Source of the DNA: Amoebidium appalachense
Lineage: Eukaryota > Ichthyosporea
Assembly: GCA_963693365.1 (NCBI GenBank)
Contig: CAVNZM010000001.1
Location: 15,314,001 to 15,378,000, forward strand
DNA: 64,000 bases
Direction: 5' to 3'
The notes beneath the pieces are model-generated. The model saw only the letters and a program-made list of their open reading frames with translations, did no database searches and was not told where the DNA came from. Every line of letters starts with the position of its first letter. The first letter of the stretch is position 1. Position numbers and translations under genes: made by a program. Shown here one piece after another: positions 43,533 through 52,605 of the stretch.

Positions 43533-45083
43533 CTATTTATCACTTTGCTTGCCCTTCTTCTTGGCAGCTCGGGTGGGGCAATCTTTAAAACGATGCCCCG
43601 GCTGCTTGCAAGCCCAACAATTGGGCCCCCTCTTATCTTTCTTATTTTCCTTAGCCCATTTGCCCCCCCCATTAGATTTACCCTTACCACCAACATTACC
43701 CCCACTACCTCCGTGGCCACCCCCGTGACCACCACCACCACCACCATGCCCCCCACTACCACCACCCATCTCATCTACAGCACCCACATTACGGTTACAT
43801 TTTAAATTGTGAGCACCCACATCAGCCTCATACCGTCGGATGACACGGCCCATGGCTTGTTTGAGGGTGGTTGCAGCCCGGGCCTCGGAACAAAGGTCCG
43901 GGTAGTCGTTGAGGGTACGTTGGTAATGATGAAGCACAACCTCGGGCATGTCCTTGAGACCCGAGTTGGAGATGATGCAATTAAATTTCTTGTGGAATGT
44001 TTTTATCGAGGCCCGAGTGTGCATAAAACGAAGCTTGTTCAGCTCGTTAAAATGCTCCTCCTTACGTTCCTTGTCTAAATACTTCTCAAGGAACTTAGCC
44101 CAAAAATCGTCGATGCCGGTGCACGTGGAAAGGTCGACGTTGTCGGCAGCATCTCGGGGGTCCCCGGGGCCCATGCACATACGAATAAACATCAACGTGC
44201 GATTTAAGCCCACCAACTCCATAATACAAAAGAAAATTAAATGATGTTGGAGTTGTTTGTAGAATTCGTCGATATCGGCATCTGCCTCGAGCATAGGACG
44301 GGACTGAATTGCTGCTGAGGGGATGTGTTGAATCTTTTCCTTCCCCTCCCGGTCGTCACCGTTGCCGTCGTTACCGTCACCGTCATCACCACCGTCACCG
44401 TCGTCGCCACCACCATCACCACCACCACCACCGGCACCACCAGCACCGTTAGCACCTCCGGCACCATTAGCACCACCGGCACCACCGTCAGCACCACCGT
44501 CCGGGGGAGGTGGGGGGCCACCGCCACCTGCATTACCATCCCCATTTTCGTTGGCAGCAGGAGGGGGGTTGTTATGCCCCCCCCGGCCACCACCACGTCC
44601 ACCCCTACCACCACGGCCAGAGTTCTTACGGGGGCCCCGTCCGGCACGAACCCACGAGGGGAGCATGCTTGGATGAAATTTTCGAGGGCCCCGGTTACCA
44701 TAATAAGTAACCACTAGGTCGAGCTCACCACGACTAAGAGTCACTAATTGATTGATAAATTCATGTGACTTAGTGATGGGGGAAGACTGCCCTGAAAGGC
44801 ACGCGTAGTTTTGCCTGGAAGTGAATACATTCGCGAGGGCGAGTAGTTGTTGGTGGAGCAAGGTGAGTGCCGTCGACGAACGGTACAGTGCCGTGCGCGC
44901 TGTACAGCTGGCAAACTTCGATACCAAAAATGCCAGCAGCACGAACAGAAGGAGACACCCAAGAACGCACCAGCACCAAGCTGCCAGGCTCACGCCCGTC
45001 TTGTTGTGCAAATTTGCATACTCCGTTAGGGCGCGTATGAGGGCGTCTGGTGCCTCGGCTTGCGTTTGCGTTGACCTCGACAT
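43533..45083 (-). CDS. gag: Gag, left copy, with membrane segment and CCHC knuckle
   Basis: Start chosen at ATG 45083 (MSRSTQTQAEAPDALIRALT), since the frame further upstream runs into the LTR and looks non-coding. About 516 aa. Residues 33-56 form a hydrophobic helix (AAWCWCVLGCLLLFVLLAFL), unusual for Gag. Then come Arg/Gly-rich and Gly/Asp-rich low-complexity tracts, a capsid-like helical region (FWAKFLEKYLDKERKEEHFN, ASIKTFHKKFNCII), a Gly/His-rich linker and the zinc knuckle CWACKQPGHRFKDC near the C-terminus. Ends with TAG at 43535-43533. Gag assembles the particle and packages element RNA. Confidence 0.8.
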   Translation of the reverse strand: MSRSTQTQAEAPDALIRALTEYANLHNKTGVSLAAWCWCVLGCLLLFVLLAFLVSKFASCTARTALYRSSTALTLLHQQLLALANVFTSRQNYACLSGQSSPITKSHEFINQLVTLSRGELDLVVTYYGNRGPRKFHPSMLPSWVRAGRGPRKNSGRGGRGGRGGGRGGHNNPPPAANENGDGNAGGGGPPPPPDGGADGGAGGANGAGGANGAGGAGGGGGDGGGDDGDGGDDGDGNDGNGDDREGKEKIQHIPSAAIQSRPMLEADADIDEFYKQLQHHLIFFCIMELVGLNRTLMFIRMCMGPGDPRDAADNVDLSTCTGIDDFWAKFLEKYLDKERKEEHFNELNKLRFMHTRASIKTFHKKFNCIISNSGLKDMPEVVLHHYQRTLNDYPDLCSEARAATTLKQAMGRVIRRYEADVGAHNLKCNRNVGAVDEMGGGSGGHGGGGGGHGGGHGGSGGNVGGKGKSNGGGKWAKENKKDKRGPNCWACKQPGHRFKDCPTRAAKKKGKQSDK

Positions 45084-45405
45084 ATAGCCCGTGGAGAAGG
45101 TCGACTGATGAATGTCGATTGTCTTCAGGTGGCAAGTCTTCGGGGTCAAATGATTGGCCGTAGTCGGTTTCCCCTGAATGAAAAGAGAAGCAGTATTGAT
45201 TGTCGTGTTGCAAGTCGTGTGAACGGAAGTAGACACGGTCGAGCAACGGAAGGTCTGCTCCAGGAGGGTGCCACGGTGAAGAGCCGGGGGGGGAAAGGGG
45301 AACATTATAGCCGAGTTCTTCCAGGAAAATGATGTCGGCGTTTCTAGCTTCCCCCCCATGCAGGCCACTAGGGCCGGCATTGTTGTCACCAAAGTGGTTA
45401 GACAT
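44770..45405 (-). CDS. Upstream overlapping open frame, left copy
   Basis: ATG at 45405 (MSNHFGDNNAGPSG) lies 91 bases inside the LTR border and opens about 211 codons. The first part is acidic and hydrophilic (FLEELGYNVPLSPPGSSPW, DPEDLPPEDN) and looks more protein-like than the Gag frame over the same bases. After about residue 110 it overlaps the Gag frame and its composition becomes basic. It may be a separate N-terminal product or be joined to Gag by a frame change. No homologue recognised. Confidence 0.4.
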   Translation of the reverse strand: MSNHFGDNNAGPSGLHGGEARNADIIFLEELGYNVPLSPPGSSPWHPPGADLPLLDRVYFRSHDLQHDNQYCFSFHSGETDYGQSFDPEDLPPEDNRHSSVDLLHGLYVEVNANASRGTRRPHTRPNGVCKFAQQDGREPGSLVLVRSWVSPSVRAAGIFGIEVCQLYSAHGTVPFVDGTHLAPPTTTRPRECIHFQAKLRVPFRAVFPHH

Positions 45406-45479
45406 GTTAGGACCCAAACAACTAAAAACATAGTACTTGCTTGATACGAGCACACTTGCAGCACAAGAACAGCGCTGCA

Positions 45480-45495
45480 GGGGGTGTAGCTCAGC
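45480..45495 (-). other. Candidate primer-binding site, left copy (tRNA-Ala 5'-end match)
   Basis: Plus strand reads GGGGGTGTAGCTCAGC immediately next to the LTR, with zero spacing. The first 15 bases equal the 5' end of common eukaryotic tRNA-Ala genes. The element RNA therefore carries the complement of a tRNA 5' segment, not of a tRNA 3' CCA end. A normal PBS starting TGG is not present at this position. Confidence 0.55.
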
Positions 45496-46108
45496 TGTTG
45501 TATAATATGATCGTGTGTCTGTGACAACCAATATGTTTATAAAATGAACGGGGTTGACTAGACCACGCTTTGCTTAGTTACGTGCTAGTCCTACTTACAC
45601 CTAGTAAGCCGAGCACACTGAGTAAGCTCTGAAGCCCCCGACATGCCCTTATAACGGAGCTCGCACAGCGGCTCAGACATGCGCATCGGTATGTGCTTTT
45701 TGGCTACGAGAGCCAATCACATACGGTTCACGGTTCTGTCCCATGGCTATCACGGTTCCAATAAACCTATTGAGCCAATCGGGTGACAGTACTTGATTAT
45801 CGATGCATTCCACAGTCATACCTCACGCGGCTACTTGCATATTTTCCCATGATAAAACTATAACTTAACGCTCATGGTTCCTCTGCTACGTGTCGGTCCC
45901 ATGTGGCTATTATATCTGTTTTCCCATGAATAATCCTGCAAGTTGCACGTGCACATACGTTTAACTCCATGCTCATGCGCACAAGACTGGGAGGGACATG
46001 CATACTGGCCTACCTAAGATCAAACACAGTGGTATATATACATGTACACGTGTGCGTATATCTCAACCTGTGTACATCCATACTAGATATCCGGTATAAT
46101 ATACCACA
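45496..46108 (-). repeat. LTR 2 (shared central LTR)
   Basis: Same 613-bp sequence. It serves as 5' LTR of the left copy and 3' LTR of the right copy. Neither border has an ACTGC duplication: a primer-binding-site sequence precedes it and the GGTGGGGCG purine tract follows on the other side. Confidence 0.92.
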
Positions 46109-46148
46109 CGCCCCACCGTAAAAAGAAGTATGTCGTCCTCGACATACG

Positions 46149-47867
46149 TCACCATGCTCCACACAATGAGTCAATGTATCCGTGGAACGATGCAAGGTCA
46201 CCTCTGCGTTGGTGGAACTCTCGGATCTTGTCCGGGCAGGCTAAGTCTTTCTCAGACTCCCAAGAGGTGAATGAATCATCTTTGCCTGCCCACTTGATCT
46301 GGTACCACTTGTAAGGGGTGGATTGCTTGCGCCGTTTCTGAATTCTTACGTCAAGCACCTTTTCCACCACCCACTCGTCCGGCAGAACCTTGTTGAAGTT
46401 GTGACTATCGCCCGTGTCCGGGAGGTGAGAGAGATCTTGAGGCCGAATTCTATTTTGCTCACTCAATTCAAGCTGAATATCGTCCACGTGCCACTTAGAT
46501 TTCTTCATAGTTGCTAAGCTTCGGATCTCGTACGTAACCGGGCCGACCCTTTTGACGATTTCGTAACCCGTAATCCACCGTACATCCCAGGCACCGATAT
46601 TTTTGGCTTGATTCCGAACACGTATCCGTGCACCCTTCTCAAATTCACGAGCCACCGAGGGGCCTGGGGGCTCTCGTACGGCACGTTGCTGGACCACAGC
46701 ACGGAGCAGAGGCAGACGGGCTAGTAACTCTCGCCGGTATGCCTTCCACTCTGGGTCCTTGAGTGCCGGGTGGTTACTGTTAAGAAGGGCAACGTCAGGG
46801 AATTGTGTTGCTTCTTGCCCGTACACAAGATAATACGGTGTACATTGCAAAATTTTGTGTGTTGTTGTGTTGTATGCATGTGTAACCACCGGCAACAGAG
46901 TGTCCCAATTAGTGTGCTCATAATTAACGTACTTTGAGAGTGCATTATTAATAAATCTATGAGACCGTTCATTGGAACCGTTGCTTTGTGGGTGATATGC
47001 AGAGGTGCTCACTTGTGCAATATTTGCTATACGGCAAATCTCAATAATTAGCTCATTGAGAAATTCTGAACCCTGATCACTCAAGAGTGTACGAGGGGGG
47101 CCGTGTATATAGCAAATTACATTCATGAGTGCATGTGCAACATTAACGGCATGCTTAGATTGGATGGGCACAGTGATTAAATACTTCGTTGCCATATCCA
47201 TAAACACACAAATGAAAGTATTACCATTTTTCGTTTCTGTGAACGGACCCATAAGGTCAACAGAAACACGAGAGAACATTTTTAAATTTTCGTATCTCTG
47301 TTCAAATGGCCTACTTCTCAAGTGTGGGTTATCGTTACGGCCTTGGCACTGTGTGCAGGCATTCACATAAGCAGTGATATCTTTGTGCATGCGGGGCCAA
47401 TAATAATTGTATAATCTTTCGTAAGTTCGTTCAATGCCAGTATGAGCCCCCCCGTCGTGCACACTTCTTAATAAATCAGCACGAAGGATTTCGGGCACAT
47501 ACAGGCAACGACGACCATCCTTAGCCACATGATAAAGCACGTCATCCTCTATCACACACATTTGTGCTATTTTCTTAACCTTTTTGTATCCGAAATACTC
47601 AAGATTAAGACCGTGTGCAGCTCGTTCCCCCCCTGCCTGCCATTCCCGTTTGGCCTCGGCATCGAGGGAGGCAAGCCACCGTAGCCACGTGATTATATCC
47701 TTACACATTTTGTCCCCCCCTGTGCCATCATAATTGCTTCCTTCTGATAGCCGGCACCACCGAGTGCAGAAAGGGAGGGCAGGCCGGCTTGACTGAGTGC
47801 AGAAATTTGTGCACATTTCAAGCGGTCTGGATCGAAAATGTGTGTGAATTCGAGTGCATCGCCCCAA
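46149..47867 (-). CDS. Integrase with chromodomain, right copy, open into the RNase H overlap
   Basis: As in the left copy for HHCC, DDE and chromodomain. Here the C7 run at 47627-47633 keeps the frame open upstream through DKMCKDIITWLRWLASLDAE to 47867, overlapping the end of the RNase H frame by about 175 nt. Integrase is therefore in the -1 frame relative to Pol, entered near a G7 run (plus-strand C7 at 47714-47720). The native segment probably begins at or after that run. Confidence 0.88.
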   Translation of the reverse strand: MGRCTRIHTHFRSRPLEMCTNFCTQSSRPALPFCTRWCRLSEGSNYDGTGGDKMCKDIITWLRWLASLDAEAKREWQAGGERAAHGLNLEYFGYKKVKKIAQMCVIEDDVLYHVAKDGRRCLYVPEILRADLLRSVHDGGAHTGIERTYERLYNYYWPRMHKDITAYVNACTQCQGRNDNPHLRSRPFEQRYENLKMFSRVSVDLMGPFTETKNGNTFICVFMDMATKYLITVPIQSKHAVNVAHALMNVICYIHGPPRTLLSDQGSEFLNELIIEICRIANIAQVSTSAYHPQSNGSNERSHRFINNALSKYVNYEHTNWDTLLPVVTHAYNTTTHKILQCTPYYLVYGQEATQFPDVALLNSNHPALKDPEWKAYRRELLARLPLLRAVVQQRAVREPPGPSVAREFEKGARIRVRNQAKNIGAWDVRWITGYEIVKRVGPVTYEIRSLATMKKSKWHVDDIQLELSEQNRIRPQDLSHLPDTGDSHNFNKVLPDEWVVEKVLDVRIQKRRKQSTPYKWYQIKWAGKDDSFTSWESEKDLACPDKIREFHQRRGDLASFHGYIDSLCGAW

Positions 47868-50563
47868 TCAACAAACACTTCGGCTGGTTGCGAGCTAAGC
47901 TCGGATAAATCTGCTGTGAGAACCTCTTGTAATTCCTTTTTCACATCCCACCTTTCCAGTGTTATGTTTTCGTTCTCATGCAGAATATATCCTATACGGC
48001 TTAACCCATCAGCATCGTGCATGGTAGGGCCAGGACGGTAGTATAGATCGAAATCATACTCCTGCATTTCCAAAGCCCACCGTTGCATCCGTTCGTTTGC
48101 TATCCGTTTGACACCTTTAAGAGAAAGACAGGGCTTATGGTCACTTTCCACAATTGTATTTACTCGACCATACACGTACACCCTAAACTCTTTCAGTGCC
48201 CAATAGATTGCATGCGTTTCTCGTTCGATGTTGCTCCACCTACGTTCGGTAGGTTGAAACATCCGGGAGGCATATGCCACCGTGCGGAACTTCCCATCAT
48301 TTTGTTTTTGATACAGGCAAGCCCCTTCCGAGAACCGACTAGCATCACAACGAATAAGAAACTGACCCCCCGTGGGGGAAAGATCGGGCAGGGCAAGCAC
48401 TTCCTCCGATAACGCCGATTTTAAATCTTTAAACGAGCGATCTAATTCGTCCGTCCATTTTAACCGTCGGTGTTTTTCTCCGTAACACTCGGCATTCATG
48501 GGTCGGGCTCGCTCTGCATAATTTAAAATGTGGCGGCGGAGATAGGAAGTAATACCCAGAAAACCCCGGAGTTGGTGTAGTGTGTTTGGTACCGGCCAAT
48601 CTTTTACTGCCTGAACCTTTTTCGGGTCGGGCCGAATGCCATTCACACCTACAATCCAACCCAAAAACGGTATTTCCGTTAGCCCAATGTATGTCTTTGC
48701 CCCATCGAGCTTAACACCATATTCACCAAGACGGGTGAAAAGTCGGTCAAGCTTCTGTATTAATTCTTGTTCGGTGTGTGCACCCACAGCTAAATCATCG
48801 GCATATATCACCACGTCATCGGCCAGAGGGGCCAAAATCTGTGTCATGATAGATGCTAGCTGGGACGGGGAAGTACTGAGCCCCTGTGGTGCCACACAAT
48901 AACGATACTGCACACCAGCCACAGAAAATCCTGTTTTTTCACGTGACTCAGCGTCTAGCAGTATTTGGTAAAAGGCACCCGACATATCAGCTTTACAGAA
49001 ATACTTATACCCAGCCAACTTCTCTATTTGTTGTTGCAAGTTGGGCATGGGCCAGGCAGATTTTCGAATTTGCTTGTTAAGAGCACGAAAATCAGTCAGC
49101 AGACGGTATTTTCCGTTTGGTTTTCGTATTACGAAGGTGGGTGAATTATACTGACTGTGTGCTTGTTCCATCTGCCCTCTACGACACATATCCTCCACGA
49201 TCTCCTTTGCAGCCTGCTCTTTCACTTGTTCCAACCTCCACTGTTTTAATCGAATCGGTGGGTTATCTCCCGTGTCTATGTGCATGGTGAATCCTTTAAT
49301 CTGAGGAAATTCGTCGGGGTCCGTAGTGATGAAGCAACGAGAGTGTGCTTCTAATAGTTTCTTGACATCCGGAAGCATACTCTGAGGCACCCTATTCCAA
49401 TCAAAACCGTGGGGAGCCTGGCCGGCATCGTGTGCACCCCCACCCGAAATTTCCGAAATTTTTCGCGGGGGGGGTTTTTCATGATCAACGGCACACATTG
49501 ATTGGTCGATCGGTGAGTGTATCGGACCGCCTCGTGTCCCACTCACATGCCCTTCGTGCCCACACATGTTATCGGTAGGCACCCGGCCCGGTGGCACGGC
49601 CGGAGGTGAATTGGGTAGGCAACCTTCTCCACCCCCCGTTGCCCACCTGATGCACTGCGCTATTGCACCAACGACGGTTTGTGTACGACTGGGGTGGGGT
49701 TCGGCTTGCAAAACACTCAGTTCGTGTATGTACTCATGTCGGCTCGTAGGAACGAAATGACCGATGGTACCGAACACGTTCAAATCCGGACCCACACCAT
49801 TTTCGCACACAACAGCAATAGATTTATCCACACTAAGTTCACAGATGGTGGGGGGGAACTTATCTCGAAATTCACGAGTAGGCTCGAAGATACCGAGGGT
49901 GCCAGCAGCAGCAGCAGCAGCAGTCACCTGCACCGTTGCACGTAATACACATCCAAAGCCAGATTTGACGGTGGTGTCGTGCTTGACGGTAACAGGACAC
50001 ATTGTGTAGGGGGTGTGCAAAGATGACGTCGGCACCACCATCCCCGACACCAGTGTTAGTGAGTGTGCTTGATGATTAGTGGTGGCAATGTGTTTGTTGG
50101 CAAAATCGTTCCCAATAATCATGTCATGCTTAATATTTTTAATTACTAAGCAAGGCCACATGAATGTTTGAGAACCGAGGCATAACGGGAGCATCACTTC
50201 ACCACTCACAGCTAGAGCTTTATCGTTTTTTCTTACAGAAGTAACAATAACATCCGAGGGTTGCAAAGTAAACTCCTGCATGTGTCGGGAAAAAACAGCT
50301 TCACTAACCACCGTGAATGATGCCCCAGTGTCAAACAATGCAAAGTATTTTTCATTACTCAACGTAACATTAACATAGATACGTCTTCCTGCATTGCATA
50401 TGGCACTTATATCGAACACTTTTCTTATTCTATCGAGTGTTCGAAGTTTCTTTGTGGGGGGGGATAGGTGTGGGGGGGTGGGGGGTCGGGGGTCGGGGGG
50501 AAGGGGGCTCGGAGGGGGGAATATCAGCAGAAGCCGGGGCAGAAGCACATGGTATAGGCACAT
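47693..50563 (-). CDS. pol: Pol (protease, reverse transcriptase, RNase H), right copy, frame-broken at 5' end
   Basis: Same domains as the left copy from the Pro-rich spacer onward. An extra G (G6 at 50495-50500 against G5 at 43386-43390) puts this frame out of register with the Gag frame, so amber readthrough in this copy would not reach protease without another shift. The N-terminal residues before PDPRPPTPP are thus not native. RNase H ends at the same stop (47695-47693). Confidence 0.88.
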   Translation of the reverse strand: MCLYHVLLPRLLLIFPPPSPLPPDPRPPTPPHLSPPTKKLRTLDRIRKVFDISAICNAGRRIYVNVTLSNEKYFALFDTGASFTVVSEAVFSRHMQEFTLQPSDVIVTSVRKNDKALAVSGEVMLPLCLGSQTFMWPCLVIKNIKHDMIIGNDFANKHIATTNHQAHSLTLVSGMVVPTSSLHTPYTMCPVTVKHDTTVKSGFGCVLRATVQVTAAAAAAGTLGIFEPTREFRDKFPPTICELSVDKSIAVVCENGVGPDLNVFGTIGHFVPTSRHEYIHELSVLQAEPHPSRTQTVVGAIAQCIRWATGGGEGCLPNSPPAVPPGRVPTDNMCGHEGHVSGTRGGPIHSPIDQSMCAVDHEKPPPRKISEISGGGAHDAGQAPHGFDWNRVPQSMLPDVKKLLEAHSRCFITTDPDEFPQIKGFTMHIDTGDNPPIRLKQWRLEQVKEQAAKEIVEDMCRRGQMEQAHSQYNSPTFVIRKPNGKYRLLTDFRALNKQIRKSAWPMPNLQQQIEKLAGYKYFCKADMSGAFYQILLDAESREKTGFSVAGVQYRYCVAPQGLSTSPSQLASIMTQILAPLADDVVIYADDLAVGAHTEQELIQKLDRLFTRLGEYGVKLDGAKTYIGLTEIPFLGWIVGVNGIRPDPKKVQAVKDWPVPNTLHQLRGFLGITSYLRRHILNYAERARPMNAECYGEKHRRLKWTDELDRSFKDLKSALSEEVLALPDLSPTGGQFLIRCDASRFSEGACLYQKQNDGKFRTVAYASRMFQPTERRWSNIERETHAIYWALKEFRVYVYGRVNTIVESDHKPCLSLKGVKRIANERMQRWALEMQEYDFDLYYRPGPTMHDADGLSRIGYILHENENITLERWDVKKELQEVLTADLSELSSQPAEVFVDWGDALEFTHIFDPDRLKCAQISALSQAGLPSLSALGGAGYQKEAIMMAQGGTKCVRI

Positions 50564-50642
50564 TTTTAATTACTTTTTCGTGACCCACTGGGTCACAATG
50601 TGCAATACATGCCGTATTCGTGCTTCCAGCACCGGCAATTAC

Positions 50643-52193
50643 CTATTTATCACTTTGCTTGCCCTTCTTCTTGGCAGCTCGGGTGGGGCAATCTTTAAAA
50701 CGATGCCCCGGCTGCTTGCAAGCCCAACAATTGGGCCCCCTCTTATCTTTCTTATTTTCCTTAGCCCATTTGCCCCCCCCATTAGATTTACCCTTACCAC
50801 CAACATTACCCCCACTACCTCCGTGGCCACCCCCGTGACCACCACCACCACCACCATGCCCCCCACTACCACCACCCATCTCATCTACAGCACCCACATT
50901 ACGGTTACATTTTAAATTGTGAGCACCCACATCAGCCTCATACCGTCGGATGACACGGCCCATGGCTTGTTTGAGGGTGGTTGCAGCCCGGGCCTCGGAA
51001 CAAAGGTCCGGGTAGTCGTTGAGGGTACGTTGGTAATGATGAAGCACAACCTCGGGCATGTCCTTGAGACCCGAGTTGGAGATGATGCAATTAAATTTCT
51101 TGTGGAATGTTTTTATCGAGGCCCGAGTGTGCATAAAACGAAGCTTGTTCAGCTCGTTAAAATGCTCCTCCTTACGTTCCTTGTCTAAATACTTCTCAAG
51201 GAACTTAGCCCAAAAATCGTCGATGCCGGTGCACGTGGAAAGGTCGACGTTGTCGGCAGCATCTCGGGGGTCCCCGGGGCCCATGCACATACGAATAAAC
51301 ATCAACGTGCGATTTAAGCCCACCAACTCCATAATACAAAAGAAAATTAAATGATGTTGGAGTTGTTTGTAGAATTCGTCGATATCGGCATCTGCCTCGA
51401 GCATAGGACGGGACTGAATTGCTGCTGAGGGGATGTGTTGAATCTTTTCCTTCCCCTCCCGGTCGTCACCGTTGCCGTCGTTACCGTCACCGTCATCACC
51501 ACCGTCACCGTCGTCGCCACCACCATCACCACCACCACCACCGGCACCACCAGCACCGTTAGCACCTCCGGCACCATTAGCACCACCGGCACCACCGTCA
51601 GCACCACCGTCCGGGGGAGGTGGGGGGCCACCGCCACCTGCATTACCATCCCCATTTTCGTTGGCAGCAGGAGGGGGGTTGTTATGCCCCCCCCGGCCAC
51701 CACCACGTCCACCCCTACCACCACGGCCAGAGTTCTTACGGGGGCCCCGTCCGGCACGAACCCACGAGGGGAGCATGCTTGGATGAAATTTTCGAGGGCC
51801 CCGGTTACCATAATAAGTAACCACTAGGTCGAGCTCACCACGACTAAGAGTCACTAATTGATTGATAAATTCATGTGACTTAGTGATGGGGGAAGACTGC
51901 CCTGAAAGGCACGCGTAGTTTTGCCTGGAAGTGAATACATTCGCGAGGGCGAGTAGTTGTTGGTGGAGCAAGGTGAGTGCCGTCGACGAACGGTACAGTG
52001 CCGTGCGCGCTGTACAGCTGGCAAACTTCGATACCAAAAATGCCAGCAGCACGAACAGAAGGAGACACCCAAGAACGCACCAGCACCAAGCTGCCAGGCT
52101 CACGCCCGTCTTGTTGTGCAAATTTGCATACTCCGTTAGGGCGCGTATGAGGGCGTCTGGTGCCTCGGCTTGCGTTTGCGTTGACCTCGACAT
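50643..52193 (-). CDS. gag: Gag, right copy
   Basis: Translation identical to the left copy, including the hydrophobic segment, low-complexity tracts and CCHC knuckle, ending with the same TAG at 50645-50643. It is the copy next to the outermost 5' LTR (LTR 3) and its primer-binding site. Confidence 0.8.
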   Translation of the reverse strand: MSRSTQTQAEAPDALIRALTEYANLHNKTGVSLAAWCWCVLGCLLLFVLLAFLVSKFASCTARTALYRSSTALTLLHQQLLALANVFTSRQNYACLSGQSSPITKSHEFINQLVTLSRGELDLVVTYYGNRGPRKFHPSMLPSWVRAGRGPRKNSGRGGRGGRGGGRGGHNNPPPAANENGDGNAGGGGPPPPPDGGADGGAGGANGAGGANGAGGAGGGGGDGGGDDGDGGDDGDGNDGNGDDREGKEKIQHIPSAAIQSRPMLEADADIDEFYKQLQHHLIFFCIMELVGLNRTLMFIRMCMGPGDPRDAADNVDLSTCTGIDDFWAKFLEKYLDKERKEEHFNELNKLRFMHTRASIKTFHKKFNCIISNSGLKDMPEVVLHHYQRTLNDYPDLCSEARAATTLKQAMGRVIRRYEADVGAHNLKCNRNVGAVDEMGGGSGGHGGGGGGHGGGHGGSGGNVGGKGKSNGGGKWAKENKKDKRGPNCWACKQPGHRFKDCPTRAAKKKGKQSDK

Positions 52194-52515
52194 ATAGCCC
52201 GTGGAGAAGGTCGACTGATGAATGTCGATTGTCTTCAGGTGGCAAGTCTTCGGGGTCAAATGATTGGCCGTAGTCGGTTTCCCCTGAATGAAAAGAGAAG
52301 CAGTATTGATTGTCGTGTTGCAAGTCGTGTGAACGGAAGTAGACACGGTCGAGCAACGGAAGGTCTGCTCCAGGAGGGTGCCACGGTGAAGAGCCGGGGG
52401 GGGAAAGGGGAACATTATAGCCGAGTTCTTCCAGGAAAATGATGTCGGCGTTTCTAGCTTCCCCCCCATGCAGGCCACTAGGGCCGGCATTGTTGTCACC
52501 AAAGTGGTTAGACAT
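51880..52515 (-). CDS. Upstream overlapping open frame, right copy
   Basis: Same as 44770-45405, without visible difference. Being identical in both copies gives no independent evidence of selection. Confidence 0.4.
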   Translation of the reverse strand: MSNHFGDNNAGPSGLHGGEARNADIIFLEELGYNVPLSPPGSSPWHPPGADLPLLDRVYFRSHDLQHDNQYCFSFHSGETDYGQSFDPEDLPPEDNRHSSVDLLHGLYVEVNANASRGTRRPHTRPNGVCKFAQQDGREPGSLVLVRSWVSPSVRAAGIFGIEVCQLYSAHGTVPFVDGTHLAPPTTTRPRECIHFQAKLRVPFRAVFPHH

Positions 52516-52589
52516 GTTAGGACCCAAACAACTAAAAACATAGTACTTGCTTGATACGAGCACACTTGCAGCACAAGAACAGCGCTGCA

Positions 52590-52605
52590 GGGGGTGTAGC
52601 TCAGC
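52590..52605 (-). other. Candidate primer-binding site, right copy
   Basis: Identical to 45480-45495 and in the functional position just inside the 5' LTR of the right copy. Confidence 0.55.

Noticed and set aside
43809-44717. Plus-strand open frames opposite Gag and Pol
   Set aside because: They are shadows of the minus-strand retrotransposon genes and repeat identically in the second copy.
45405-45527. Gag start at 45527 within the LTR
   Set aside because: The frame between 45527 and 45083 looks non-coding and would put the start in the LTR; ATG 45083 is more plausible.
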